Assembly: GCF_000337035.1 (NCBI RefSeq)
Contig: NZ_AOJL01000060.1
Location: 367,073 to 412,250 of the forward strand
Source: Halorubrum coriense DSM 10284
GTDB taxonomy: Archaea > Halobacteriota > Halobacteria > Halobacteriales > Haloferacaceae
Direction: 5' to 3'
DNA length: 45,178 nt
Shown here: piece after piece, positions 25,860-33,670 of the stretch
How the letters are laid out: each line of letters begins with the position of its first letter
Numbering within the stretch: the first letter of the stretch is position 1
Notes under the pieces: generated by a model
Databases searched by the model: none
The model's input: the letters and a program-made list of their open reading frames with translations, nothing else
Told to the model about the DNA's origin: nothing
Position numbers and translations under genes: made by a program

Positions 25860-28300
25860 CCGAAATCACCCAGACTGGCCTGTCCGTCGCCGTCGCCGTC
25901 GGCGTCCGCGCCCGCGGTCGCCGCCGCGGAGGCCGAGCTGTCGGGGTCGACGCCGTCGAGCGAGGGATCCTCGCGGCCGGCGTTCTCCAAGATGCGCTCG
26001 GCGGTGCGCTCGCGGCCGCGGAGCGCGCCGAGGACGACCGCCTTGTCCGCCTCGCGGAGGTCGGCGCGGCTCTCGATGCCGGCCTCGTAGAGGCGGCGGG
26101 CGCGCTTCCGGCCGACGTTGCGGACGCCCGCGAGGTCGAGCAGCTCCTCGCGGACCCCGTACTCCAGCCGCTTGCGGGCCTCGCGCACTTGGACGACGGT
26201 GTCGCCGTCGATCCCCTCGACGTCGCGCGCGAGCGTCTCCGCGGCCCGAAGCAGCCACTCGGCGGTGTCGACCTTCCCGCGGATGTCACCGGGGCCCACG
26301 CCGTACCGCTCCGCGATCCGGTCTTCGTCCACCTCGTTCGCCCAGTCCTCCAGCAGGCGGGCCGTCTTCAGCGCGGCGAGCCAGTCCTCGAATCGCACGT
26401 CCTCGTACTCGGAGGGGACGTCGCCGAGCAGCTCCGCCTCGCGCTCGTAGCAGACCTCGGTGTACTGCTCGCGGTCGCCCGACTTGAGGTACAGCTCGTA
26501 GGTGTCGGGAGTCCGGCTAACGAGGTGGTAGAGGCCGAGCGGCGTGACCGCGGGTGCGGGGTCGTCGTCGGCCGCCGACTCGGAGGCGGTGGCGTCCGCC
26601 GCGTTGTCCTCGCCGGCGCGGGTGTACGTCGTGAAACCGGCGTCGTCGGCGTCGGGGGCCGGCTCGTCGGCCGCGACGAACTCGTCGCCCTCCCCCGTCG
26701 CCCCGTCGTCCGCGACGGTCCGGAGCCCGTCGAGGATCTCGGCCGCGCTCATCGGGTCGAGGTAGAGCCGCGAGACGGTGTGGCCGATCCCGGTCGCGGC
26801 GAGGCCCTCGCTCCCGCCGTCGCGGTCGCGCTCGACGAACCCGTTGACTTCGAGGTAGTCGAGGACGGTGTCGGTGACCGCGGCGAGCCGTCCCTCGTCG
26901 TCGGTCTGCGTGGCGTAGAGGGTGTTGTCGAGGAAGGAGAGCAGGCCGTCGCGGGTGGCGGCGAAGCCCGAGGCGACCGTCGCGAGGACGTGGGTGCGGA
27001 GGGCGGGCTCGGCCGCGAGCTTCGAGCGGACCGGCTCGGCCTCGGCCCAGACGTACCGCTCGAAGAGCTCTTCTTGCGTGTCGGCGTCGTTCGCGAGCAG
27101 CACCGCCTCGCCGTAGGGGTCGAGCCCGGGGCGACCCGCGCGGCCGCACATCTGGTGGACTTCGAGCACGTCGAGCGGTTTCATCCCGCCGAACTCCCCG
27201 TCGTAGCGCCGCCAGTCGCGGACGATCACGCGGCGCGCGGGGGTGTTGACGCCGGCCGCGAGCGTCGGGGTCGCGGAGACGCACTTGATCAGGCGGTCGC
27301 GGAAGGCGTCCTCGACGAGGCCCCGGTGTTCGCTCGCGAGGCCGGCGTGGTGGAACGCCGACCCCTCCTCGACCGCGTCGGCGAGGTCCTCGGAGGTGTC
27401 GGTGTCGGAGACGCCGCGGATCTCCTCGGCCAGCTCGCGGAGGCGGTCGCGCTCGTCCCCGGTGAGCCGCGGGCCGGTCACGTCGGTGAGCTTTCGAGCC
27501 GACGACTCGGCGTTGCGCCGGGAGTTGACGAAGACGAGCGAGGAGCCGCCCTGTCCGTCCTCCTCGGTGTCTAAGGCGTCGCCGACGAGCTTCGCGGTCT
27601 GGTCCTCGCCGCGCTCGACGGGGACCTCGCGCTGGCGCCCGTCGTCGAAGTTGATCGCGCTGCCGAAGTGGACGCCGGTGTGGAGCTCGATGGGTCGCCA
27701 GTCGGATTCGACGAGTTCGGCGTCGAGCCAGTCCGCGATGACATCCGCGTTACCGACGGTCGCCGAGAGCGCGACCGTCTGGAGGCCGGGGTTCACCTTG
27801 CGGAGCTTCGCGAGGGTCACTTCGAGGGTCGGACCGCGGTGCGAGTCGTCGACGAGGTGGACCTCGTCGCTGACGACGCAGGTGAGGTCGTCGATCCACG
27901 GCGCGCCGTTGCGGATGAGGGAGTCGACCTTCTCCGAGGTGGCGACGATGATATCGCGGCTGGCGAGCCACTCGCCGTCGGAGTCGTAGTTGCCCGTGGA
28001 GACCCCCACGGTGACGTCGAACTCCTCCCAGCGCTCGAACTCGGCCTTCTTCTCGCTGGCGAGCGCGCGCAGCGGGACGATATATAGGGCCTTGCCGCCG
28101 CGCTCGACGGACGACAGCATCGCTAACTCGGCGATCAGCGTCTTGCCGGACGCGGTCGGCACGGCCGCGACGAGGCTCTCGCCGTCGACGACGCCGGCGT
28201 CGACCGACGCTTCTTGGGGCGGGTACAGCTCCGCGACGCCCTCCGCTTCGAGCGCCTCGCCGACGCCCGCGGGGAGCCCGGAGAGCGAACTCGGTTCCAT
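25856..28300 (-). CDS. hel308: ATP-dependent DNA helicase Hel308
   Basis: An 814-residue superfamily 2 helicase. Walker A PTASGKT is at residues 48-54 and the DEVH box at 145-148. Motif IV-VI parts include [33 protein letters not shown] and [11 protein letters not shown] winged helix, ratchet domain and C-terminal helix-hairpin-helix ([20 protein letters not shown]) follow. Hel308 unwinds lagging-strand fork structures with 3'-5' polarity and takes part in replication restart and recombination. An acidic insertion near residues 545-600 makes it longer than the usual 700-750 residues. A TATA-like box is at 28324-28331. Confidence 0.95.
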   Translation of the reverse strand: MEPSSLSGLPAGVGEALEAEGVAELYPPQEASVDAGVVDGESLVAAVPTASGKTLIAELAMLSSVERGGKALYIVPLRALASEKKAEFERWEEFDVTVGVSTGNYDSDGEWLASRDIIVATSEKVDSLIRNGAPWIDDLTCVVSDEVHLVDDSHRGPTLEVTLAKLRKVNPGLQTVALSATVGNADVIADWLDAELVESDWRPIELHTGVHFGSAINFDDGRQREVPVERGEDQTAKLVGDALDTEEDGQGGSSLVFVNSRRNAESSARKLTDVTGPRLTGDERDRLRELAEEIRGVSDTDTSEDLADAVEEGSAFHHAGLASEHRGLVEDAFRDRLIKCVSATPTLAAGVNTPARRVIVRDWRRYDGEFGGMKPLDVLEVHQMCGRAGRPGLDPYGEAVLLANDADTQEELFERYVWAEAEPVRSKLAAEPALRTHVLATVASGFAATRDGLLSFLDNTLYATQTDDEGRLAAVTDTVLDYLEVNGFVERDRDGGSEGLAATGIGHTVSRLYLDPMSAAEILDGLRTVADDGATGEGDEFVAADEPAPDADDAGFTTYTRAGEDNAADATASESAADDDPAPAVTPLGLYHLVSRTPDTYELYLKSGDREQYTEVCYEREAELLGDVPSEYEDVRFEDWLAALKTARLLEDWANEVDEDRIAERYGVGPGDIRGKVDTAEWLLRAAETLARDVEGIDGDTVVQVREARKRLEYGVREELLDLAGVRNVGRKRARRLYEAGIESRADLREADKAVVLGALRGRERTAERILENAGREDPSLDGVDPDSSASAAATAGADADGDGDGQASLGDFG

Positions 28301-28323
28301 TACCGGAGTCTGGGCCCCGGCTC

Positions 28324-28331
28324 GATTTAAA
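28324..28331 (-). promoter_or_regulatory. TATA-like box of the hel308-cgi121 operon
   Basis: GATTTAAA on the plus strand is 24-31 bases before the hel308 ATG at 28300, giving a leaderless transcript. Only 22 bases away is a second box pointing the other way (28354-28361). Confidence 0.55.
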
Positions 28332-28353
28332 CCGTCGGAAGGCGCTTCTGCGC

Positions 28354-28361
28354 GTTTTTAA
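28354..28361 (+). promoter_or_regulatory. TATA-like box facing the structured repeat
   Basis: GTTTTTAA lies about 23-30 bases before 28384, where the structured repeat begins and where an ATG occurs. The open frame after that ATG is arginine-rich and unlike haloarchaeal proteins. If the box is active, the product would more likely be an RNA than a protein. Confidence 0.4.
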
Positions 28362-28383
28362 GCGAGAGACGTAGACGACACAG

Positions 28384-28735
28384 ATGTCAGCGGTCGGCGC
28401 GCGCCTGCGAGCGGCCGCCCCTGGCGGCCGCGAGTCAGCGCCGTGCGAGGGAGTCAGTCGCCCGAAGCAGCGCGAAGGGCGACTGACGAGGCTGGGGAGG
28501 CGCGAGGTGCTGTGCGGTGCTGGGCGGGGCGGGACTCGAAGGGGCGGCCGCGAGGCGGGCGGAGACGACGCAAGCACCGCAGGGAGCGAGCAATGCGAGC
28601 GACCGAGGAGCGTGGTTCGAGACGCCTCCGGCGTCGCGTCATCACGAAAGGCGCGAAGCGCCTTTCGAACGACAGCGAGTGTCCGCCCGCCTCGCGGCCG
28701 GGGCTTCGGAGGTGTTCGCCGCCGACCCGTAGACA
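28384..28735. repeat. Palindromic intergenic repeat, copy B (full length, about 350 bp)
   Basis: A non-coding stretch between hel308 and a methyltransferase gene, packed with stems. Arms are at 28411-28419/28423-28431 (9 bp, loop CCT), 28453-28463/28477-28487 (11 bp), 28513-28521/28573-28581 (9 bp), 28621-28626/28630-28635 (6 bp, loop TCC) and 28645-28654/28658-28667 (10 bp, loop GAA). The last two hairpins and the tail to about 28720 correspond to copy A at 1-120, with the same loops and flanks but other arms. Bases 28736-28807 are A/T-rich with no gene. Confidence 0.82.
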
Positions 28736-28807
28736 GCCACCTATAATCATTCATTCAAAAATACGGAGACTGCTACCGAACCGCAGTTGGGCGATTATAA
28801 TTCCGAG

Positions 28808-29485
28808 TCAGGGGGCGACGCCGACCGTCAGCAGCGTCCCCCACGTCCGGTACCGGTCGATCATCGCCTCGCGGGTCTCGTAGCCGTCGACCGGGAACTC
28901 CGACGCCGCCGGAATCTCGACCTCGCGGTCCGGGATCGCGTCCTGCTCGGCGACGTACAGGCCGGCCTCGCGGAACGCCGTGCGGTACTCGTCGCGCGAC
29001 CAGAGCGTCATCTCGACCGAGATGTTCTCCTGCCACGCGTGGGTCGTCTCGCTCTCAGCGAAGTAGTTGACCGCGCAGTAGAAGGTGCCGCCCGGCTTCA
29101 GCACGCGGCGGACCTCTTCGAGCGTGTGGACCGGGTCGGCCGCGTAGTAAAAAGCCTCCATCGAGAAGACGTGGTCGAACGAGTCGTCGGCGAAGGGGAG
29201 GTCGTCGAAGTCGCCGACGAGGTAGCCCACCGCGTCGTCGTCGGTGTACTCGCTTGCGTTGCGAGCCATCTCCGGCGCGCCGTCGAGGCCGTACCCCCTA
29301 CCGATGCCGCGCTCGCGGAGCGCGCGGAGCGCGTAGCCGGATCCGGTGCCCAGATCGAGGACCGCGTCGCCCGCCTCGGCCGGCAGCCGCGCTAAGACGT
29401 GTTTCGCGGTGTGCCAGTGTCTGTCCTCCATCCCGCGGTCCTTGCCCGTCGCCGCCCACTCGTCGAACTCCTCGCGAACGCTCAT
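28808..29485 (-). CDS. Class I SAM-dependent methyltransferase
   Basis: A 225-residue methyltransferase with Rossmann motif I at about residues 43-50 (LDLGTGSG), then the acidic motif II region YGLDGAPEMARNASEY, and post-motif II VGDFDDLPFADDSFDHVFSM. The middle reads VRRVLKPGGTFYCAVNYF, typical of UbiE/Coq5-like small-molecule methyltransferases. The substrate cannot be told from sequence. It is transcribed alone, towards the palindromic repeat. Confidence 0.9.
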   Translation of the reverse strand: MSVREEFDEWAATGKDRGMEDRHWHTAKHVLARLPAEAGDAVLDLGTGSGYALRALRERGIGRGYGLDGAPEMARNASEYTDDDAVGYLVGDFDDLPFADDSFDHVFSMEAFYYAADPVHTLEEVRRVLKPGGTFYCAVNYFAESETTHAWQENISVEMTLWSRDEYRTAFREAGLYVAEQDAIPDREVEIPAASEFPVDGYETREAMIDRYRTWGTLLTVGVAP

Positions 29486-29551
29486 ACCGGTCCGACGGGG
29501 AGGGCGGTGAAAAACGGCGGTGTTTTACCGGCTCCGCTCCGGGACGTGGGT

Positions 29552-29995
29552 ATGAAACGACCGCGAGCGCTCCGCCGACCGCGATTCCGGGTGGCCGACA
29601 TCGCCCAGCAGTCAGTCGGCGGCTTCCTGCTCGCGGGGCCGTTCGTCGTCACCGCGGAGGTGTGGGAGCTCGCGGCGGGGATGAACTGGATTCAGGCCGC
29701 TCTGACCGCGGGGCTCGTCGGACTGATCGGGTACGCCGCGCTGTACCGGGCGGACACCGGGCGCGACGTCGACGAGGAGCCGGAGCTGGCCGGGATCCCG
29801 ACCCGCTTCGTCTCGCTGATGACGGTGGCGTTCGGGTCCGTGCTCCTGCTCGCGCTGATCTTCGACGCGCCCCACACCTTCCTCGTCGAGGGCGGGATCG
29901 GCGACGGCGCGGTGGTGGCGACGACCGGGAAGGCCGTCGCCGTCGGCGCGGTGTTCAGCGTCGTCGGCGCGGCGACCGCCGACAGCGTGTTCTGA
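29552..29995 (+). CDS. DUF2391 (TIGR02587-like) integral membrane protein
   Basis: A 147-residue membrane protein with about four hydrophobic helices. The N-terminus RVADIAQQSVGGFLLAGPFV matches this family, as does the stretch between helices with the conserved charged residues (GMNWIQAALTAGLVGLIGYA). The function of the family is unknown. A TATA-like GTTTTA at 29522-29527 lies about 25-30 bases before the ATG at 29552; the upstream in-frame ORF to 29399 is an antisense shadow of the methyltransferase. Confidence 0.75.
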   Translation: MKRPRALRRPRFRVADIAQQSVGGFLLAGPFVVTAEVWELAAGMNWIQAALTAGLVGLIGYAALYRADTGRDVDEEPELAGIPTRFVSLMTVAFGSVLLLALIFDAPHTFLVEGGIGDGAVVATTGKAVAVGAVFSVVGAATADSVF

Positions 29996-30050
29996 GGCGG
30001 CGGAGTCGCGCGGCTGCGGCCCCGGGCACCACCACGGTATCAGACCGCCC

Positions 30051-30626
30051 TCACACCACGACCGAGACGACGGCGAAGAGGATCAACACGCCGGCGATGT
30101 CACAGAGATTCGTCACCACGGGGATCGTCGTGTCGTCGGGGTTGAGCCCGACGCGGTAGGACACCTCGACGGCGGCGACGCTGGCGACCACGACGAGGAC
30201 CGCGAGACACAGGCCGGAGACGAGCGAGATCAACAGCACCCGGCCGAGCGCGAGCGACCCGCCGAGCGCGAGCCCGATCCCCCACGCGGCGATCCCGACG
30301 GCGCCGAAGACGGTCGCCGCGAGGCCGAACACCGCCCCCGCGTTCGCCCGGAGGGCCGGGTTCGACGGGCTGAGCTCGTAGGTCCCCAGGTACAGCTGCG
30401 TCGTGAGCCGCGAGCAGGTGATCGACGCGAGGTTGCCGGCCGTCCCGATCTGGACGGGCACCAGGACGAGCAGCGCCGGGTATCGGAGGAGGACCGCCTC
30501 GTACGTCTCCAGTACGGTCCCCGAGACGAGTTGGAGCACCGACAGCGCGGCGAGGAGGGGGACCATCGTCCGGACGATCCGCCGGACCGACCACTCGTCG
30601 ACCGGGGTCGGCGCGGGGTCGGTCAC
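30051..30626 (-). CDS. MgtE-type divalent cation transporter, second half-protein
   Basis: A 191-residue protein consisting only of an MgtE transmembrane domain, with about five hydrophobic helices. The signature VQIGTAGNLASITCSRLTTQ and the ion-pathway motif NPDDTTIPVVTNLCDIAGVL are present. The cytoplasmic N-domain and CBS domains of bacterial MgtE are missing. It starts with GTG at 30626, overlapping the stop of the preceding MgtE half-gene by four bases (GTGA), so the two are translationally coupled. Because bacterial MgtE is a homodimer of such domains, the two products probably form a heterodimer. Confidence 0.88.
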   Translation of the reverse strand: MTDPAPTPVDEWSVRRIVRTMVPLLAALSVLQLVSGTVLETYEAVLLRYPALLVLVPVQIGTAGNLASITCSRLTTQLYLGTYELSPSNPALRANAGAVFGLAATVFGAVGIAAWGIGLALGGSLALGRVLLISLVSGLCLAVLVVVASVAAVEVSYRVGLNPDDTTIPVVTNLCDIAGVLILFAVVSVVV

Positions 30627-31195
30627 GACACCGCCCCCACGGCGGCGACGCCGACGAGGAGGAAGAACACGCCGAACACGTCGCCGAGCGTCGTGACCAC
30701 CGGCCCGATGACGTTGTCGGGGTCGAGCCCGCGGCGGTAGCCGAGGAAGATGACCGCGATGAGCACCGTGATCATCAGCACGGCCGAGAGGAAGCCGGCG
30801 ACGACCATCACGCCGACCAGCTGGAAGAGGCTCCCGCCGTCGCCGAACAGGACGAGCGTCGCGTAGGTGACGACCGCGATGAACACGGAGACGGTCATGC
30901 CGTTCAGGAAGGAGGCGACGACCGCGTTCGTGAGGCGGCGGTCGAGCCGGAACCGCGGTTCGATGATCCCTTGGTGGAGACCGGTCGAGAGCCGGGCGCC
31001 GAGCGATCCGTACACCCCGCCGCGGGTGGCGAGGAACGCCGGGAGCAGCAGGAGGAGGCCAGGGACCTCCGCGATGTTCGCGCGCATGGTCTCGGAGGCG
31101 AGTATCGTCCCCGCGAACAGCCCGGCGATGAGGCTGACCGATATCACCGGGAGGGCCTGCCGGTAGATGTCGCGCGCCGAGTCGTGACCGGGCAT
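30623..31195 (-). CDS. MgtE-type divalent cation transporter, first half-protein
   Basis: A 190-residue MgtE transmembrane domain with about five helices. Key stretches are PAFLATRGGVYGSLGARLST and DPDNVIGPVVTTLGDVFGVF, the latter carrying the conserved Asp residues of the ion path. As with its partner, it lacks the regulatory N- and CBS domains, so Mg2+ sensing would have to come from elsewhere. The ATG at 31195 was chosen because a T-run at 31221-31227 (plus strand A-run) lies at the right distance for a leaderless promoter; an in-frame start at 31222 would fall on that promoter. Confidence 0.88.
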   Translation of the reverse strand: MPGHDSARDIYRQALPVISVSLIAGLFAGTILASETMRANIAEVPGLLLLLPAFLATRGGVYGSLGARLSTGLHQGIIEPRFRLDRRLTNAVVASFLNGMTVSVFIAVVTYATLVLFGDGGSLFQLVGVMVVAGFLSAVLMITVLIAVIFLGYRRGLDPDNVIGPVVTTLGDVFGVFFLLVGVAAVGAVS

Positions 31196-31254
31196 CGAAC
31201 GCACCGACGGCGGGCGGGGCAAAAAAACCGACCGGCGGCCGGGCGGCCGTCGCG

Positions 31255-31280
31255 ATCTCCACTTGAAACGAAGGGGGCAG
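31255..31280 (+). promoter_or_regulatory. ORB-like sequence, intergenic
   Basis: TCTCCACTTGAAACGAAGGG, followed by more G, fits the ORB pattern. It lies between the divergent MgtE operon (start 31195) and the gene at 31410. No A/T-rich region follows, so it is not an obvious origin. Confidence 0.6.
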
Positions 31281-31409
31281 AGGAGTGCCGGGCGGGAAGC
31301 GATGGACGGCGAGCGGCGGCGGGAACGCGGGGGAGCGACCCGGTCGGGTCCGACGGTCTCGGACTGCGCCGGCCCGCACCGTTAAGTCGGTCCGGCGAGT
31401 GCCGATCGC

Positions 31410-31988
31410 ATGGACTACTCCCTCGCCGTCGAGAACGGGCCGGAAACGATACCGGGCGGGACGGGGCTTCTGCTCGTCCACCCGAGCATCGGCGAGACGG
31501 ACCGGATCGACACCGACTTCCTGAAGACCGACACGGACGCGTTCCTCGTCGTCTCCACGCGGACCACCGCGCGCGAGGTCGAACAGAAGCTGGAGTACTA
31601 CGACGTCGACGAGACGAAGGCGACCATCCTCGACACCCTCTCCGTGGAGCGCGGGTACTCGCGGCGCACCGCCGACGACGTGTACTACGTCTCCGCGCCG
31701 GACGACCTCGACGGCGTGGTCGACCGCGTCGAGCGGTTCCTCACCGAGAACGAGGGGAAGCGCCGCGTCTCCGTCGACTCGCTCACCGAGATGGCCTACT
31801 ACGCCGACGACGACGCGGTGTACGGGGCCGCCGCCGAGATCCTCGACCTCCTCGACGAGCACGACGCGGTCGGCATCTTCCACCTCTCCGAGGAGGTCCA
31901 CGAGGTCGCGACGCTCGATCGGTTCCGGGAGCTGTTCGACGGCGTCATCGACCTCGACGGCGAGGGCACCGTCACCGTCGACCTCTGA
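31410..31988 (+). CDS. Haloarchaeal HTR-like protein (DUF7090-like)
   Basis: A 192-residue acidic protein resembling the degenerate RecA/KaiC-like family widespread in Halobacteria. The start ENGPETIPGGTGLLLVHPSI sits where a KaiC domain has its P-loop (G-x-x-G-x-G), but no Lys-Thr/Ser follows, so nucleotide binding is doubtful. KATILDTLSVERGYSRRTAD and HDAVGIFHLSEEVHE are later conserved-looking parts. A TATA-like TTAAG at 31382-31386 is about 25-28 bases before the ATG. The DUF7090 label is from memory. It converges on the DUF7089-like gene. Confidence 0.68.
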   Translation: MDYSLAVENGPETIPGGTGLLLVHPSIGETDRIDTDFLKTDTDAFLVVSTRTTAREVEQKLEYYDVDETKATILDTLSVERGYSRRTADDVYYVSAPDDLDGVVDRVERFLTENEGKRRVSVDSLTEMAYYADDDAVYGAAAEILDLLDEHDAVGIFHLSEEVHEVATLDRFRELFDGVIDLDGEGTVTVDL

Positions 31989-32009
31989 GCGAGAGCGGGC
32001 CGCGGTCGC

Positions 32010-32067
32010 CGGTTCACTGTCGTCGGCTCACTGTCGCCGGCTCGCTCGTCGCCGACTCACTCCTCGT
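32010..32067. repeat. Short imperfect tandem repeat at converging gene ends
   Basis: About four units of 14-15 bases (CGGTTCACTGTCGT, CGGCTCACTGTCGC and two weaker copies) lie between the stops of the converging genes at 31988 and 32057, the last one running into the end of the second gene. Probably a slippage product. Confidence 0.6.
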
Positions 32068-32920
32068 CGACGAGCGCCGCGAACGTCTTCTCCGCCCACG
32101 CGACCGCGTAGGGCGCGCCCCGGTCCCTGTAGGCGGTCGTGTCGAGCGCCCCGTACGGGGCCGGGAGGTCGAGGTCGTGTTTGACCGCCGAGCAGGCGTA
32201 CTCGATCGCGCTCGGGAACTCGGTGTCGCCGCGCGCGACCTCGGCGGAGAGGTCGTCGAGCCGGCCGGCGAGCCGGTCGCCGGCGTCGTCCCACGCGTCG
32301 TACAGCCGGGGGTACTCCGACTCCCACGACGCGAACGCGTCGCGGGTGTGGAGGCCGACCCATGCGTCGAACAGCGCGTTCGCTACCTGGAAGACGTCGG
32401 TCGGACCGAAGCCCGTCGTGGACGCGCCCGTCTCCGGGTCGGGACGGCGGATCGCCGCGTCGAGGTCGCGGTAGCGCTCGCCGAAGAAGGGGAGGAACGT
32501 CTCCGGGAGACCGTCGGAATCGCCGCCGCTCACCGCGCCCGGAGCCGGTTCGCAGTCGATCTGGACCAAGCGCTCGGCGACGAGGAAGGCGAGGAAGTCG
32601 TCCGGCGTCCCCTCCGCGCGCCGCTTGACGAGGGCGGCGGGCGGGTCGGTCTGCGCGGTTCTGACGACCGTCCCGTCACCGGGGAGGCCGACGGTGAACG
32701 CCGGCCCCGCGTGCTTTCCGAGCAAGTCCGGAACGGCGTCCGGGAGCCACCCGGTCGGGTACGACGCGGGGTCGAGCCCGTCGACGAAGAGGCCGAGGTC
32801 CTCGGCGACGGCGGGCGGGAGCGTCTCGAAGTCGGACTCGACGTCGAGCACGGGCGATCCCGGCGCGTAGCGGTCGCGGACCGCGGCGAGGTCGTCGTCG
32901 AGCGGCCGGGGCGAGAACAT
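32057..32920 (-). CDS. Haloarchaeal conserved protein (DUF7089-like)
   Basis: A 287-residue acidic soluble protein. Recognisable conserved-looking parts are PLDDDLAAVRDRYAPGSPVL at the N-terminus, TDVFQVANALFDAWVGLHTR and SAIEYACSAVKHDLDLPAPY towards the C-terminus; the Trp/Tyr-rich helices suggest one globular domain. Function is unknown and the DUF label is from memory. Its ATG overlaps the TGA of the 29-residue membrane protein gene upstream (TGATG), so translation of the two is coupled. Confidence 0.7.
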   Translation of the reverse strand: MFSPRPLDDDLAAVRDRYAPGSPVLDVESDFETLPPAVAEDLGLFVDGLDPASYPTGWLPDAVPDLLGKHAGPAFTVGLPGDGTVVRTAQTDPPAALVKRRAEGTPDDFLAFLVAERLVQIDCEPAPGAVSGGDSDGLPETFLPFFGERYRDLDAAIRRPDPETGASTTGFGPTDVFQVANALFDAWVGLHTRDAFASWESEYPRLYDAWDDAGDRLAGRLDDLSAEVARGDTEFPSAIEYACSAVKHDLDLPAPYGALDTTAYRDRGAPYAVAWAEKTFAALVDEE

Positions 32921-33009
32921 CAGCCGAGGACGTACGAGAGGATGATGAGCACCGAGAGGACGGCCGAGATGCCGACCGTTCCAACCACGATCTGGGTCGA
33001 TTTGGTCAT
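32920..33009 (-). CDS. 29-residue single-helix membrane protein, coupled to the DUF7089-like gene
   Basis: A very short gene. It reads MTKSTQIVVG, then TVGISAVLSV and LIILSYVLG: a short polar basic N-terminus followed by one hydrophobic helix of about 22 residues. Its stop codon overlaps the next start as TGATG. A TATA-like TTTTAAC (plus strand GTTAAAA at 33034-33040) lies 25-31 bases before its ATG, which fits a leaderless start. The good promoter spacing, clean membrane helix and coupling make it likely to be real despite its length. It may help target or anchor the product of the downstream gene. Confidence 0.72.
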   Translation of the reverse strand: MTKSTQIVVGTVGISAVLSVLIILSYVLG

Positions 33010-33098
33010 GCGGGACACTGCGTCCGCCGGTCGTTAAAATCATCCGGTCGGCGCCAACTGTGCGGCGATTTTATGCCGTCGGACGAGAGTACGCACGT

Positions 33099-33635
33099 AT
33101 GCGAGTTCGTGACGCGGTCGAGGCCGACGCCGCGGCCATCGGGTCGATGACGGACCGGCCCCGCGGCGTCGTCCGGAACATGATCCACGACCGGTCGGTT
33201 CGCGTCGCCGTGACGGACGACGGCGCGACGGGAGCCGAGGGAGCGGCCTCGCCGTCGAACCGGAACGGCGACGGAGACGGCGGCGACGATCACGACGGCG
33301 ACAGAGACGGCGGCATCGACCCGGACGACGGCGATGGTGATGGCGGCGGCGACACCCCGGTCGACGCGGTCGCCGGGTTCGTCGCGTTCGACGTGCGCGA
33401 CGGGACGGTCCACGTGACGAACTTCGAGGGCACCGCGACCGCGGTCGAGCGGCTGTTCGAGGAGCCGGTCGGCTTCGCGAAACGAGAGGGGATGCCGGTC
33501 GAGGCCATCGTCCCGACTGACGGGGTCGGCCCGGACGTGGCCGAGGCGTTCGGGTTCGAGGCGGCGGGCTCGGGGCCGCGGATCGAGGGCTCGCCGACGA
33601 CGCGATACCGGTTCGATCCGGAGGGAGACGACTGA
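33099..33635 (+). CDS. GNAT-like acetyltransferase domain protein with acidic insertion
   Basis: A 178-residue protein. The N-terminus MRVRDAVEADAAAIGSM is typical of the first strand and helix of GNAT acetyltransferases; later parts VDAVAGFVAFDVRDGTVHVT and TATAVERLFEEPVGFAKREG suit the central strands and the CoA-side helix, though the classic Q/RxxGxG/A loop is not clear. Residues about 47-88 are a low-complexity Asn/Asp/Gly run (repeated GDGDGGD-type units), absent from ordinary GNAT proteins. The acceptor substrate is unknown. The ATG at 33099 lies about 27 bases behind TTTTAT at 33069-33074. Confidence 0.68.
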   Translation: MRVRDAVEADAAAIGSMTDRPRGVVRNMIHDRSVRVAVTDDGATGAEGAASPSNRNGDGDGGDDHDGDRDGGIDPDDGDGDGGGDTPVDAVAGFVAFDVRDGTVHVTNFEGTATAVERLFEEPVGFAKREGMPVEAIVPTDGVGPDVAEAFGFEAAGSGPRIEGSPTTRYRFDPEGDD

Positions 33636-33670
33636 GCCCGCGGGACCGAGGTCGACGGGCCCAGAGACGC

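Noticed and set aside
28384-28746. 120-codon plus-strand frame starting behind the TATA-like box at 28354
   Set aside because: Arginine-rich and basic, unlike haloarchaeal proteins, and it runs through palindromic repeat sequence. A non-coding RNA is the better reading.
33471-33493. GCGAAACGAGAGGGG inside the GNAT-like gene as a further ORB
   Set aside because: Only the right half fits; the CCA part is missing and the stretch is ordinary coding sequence.
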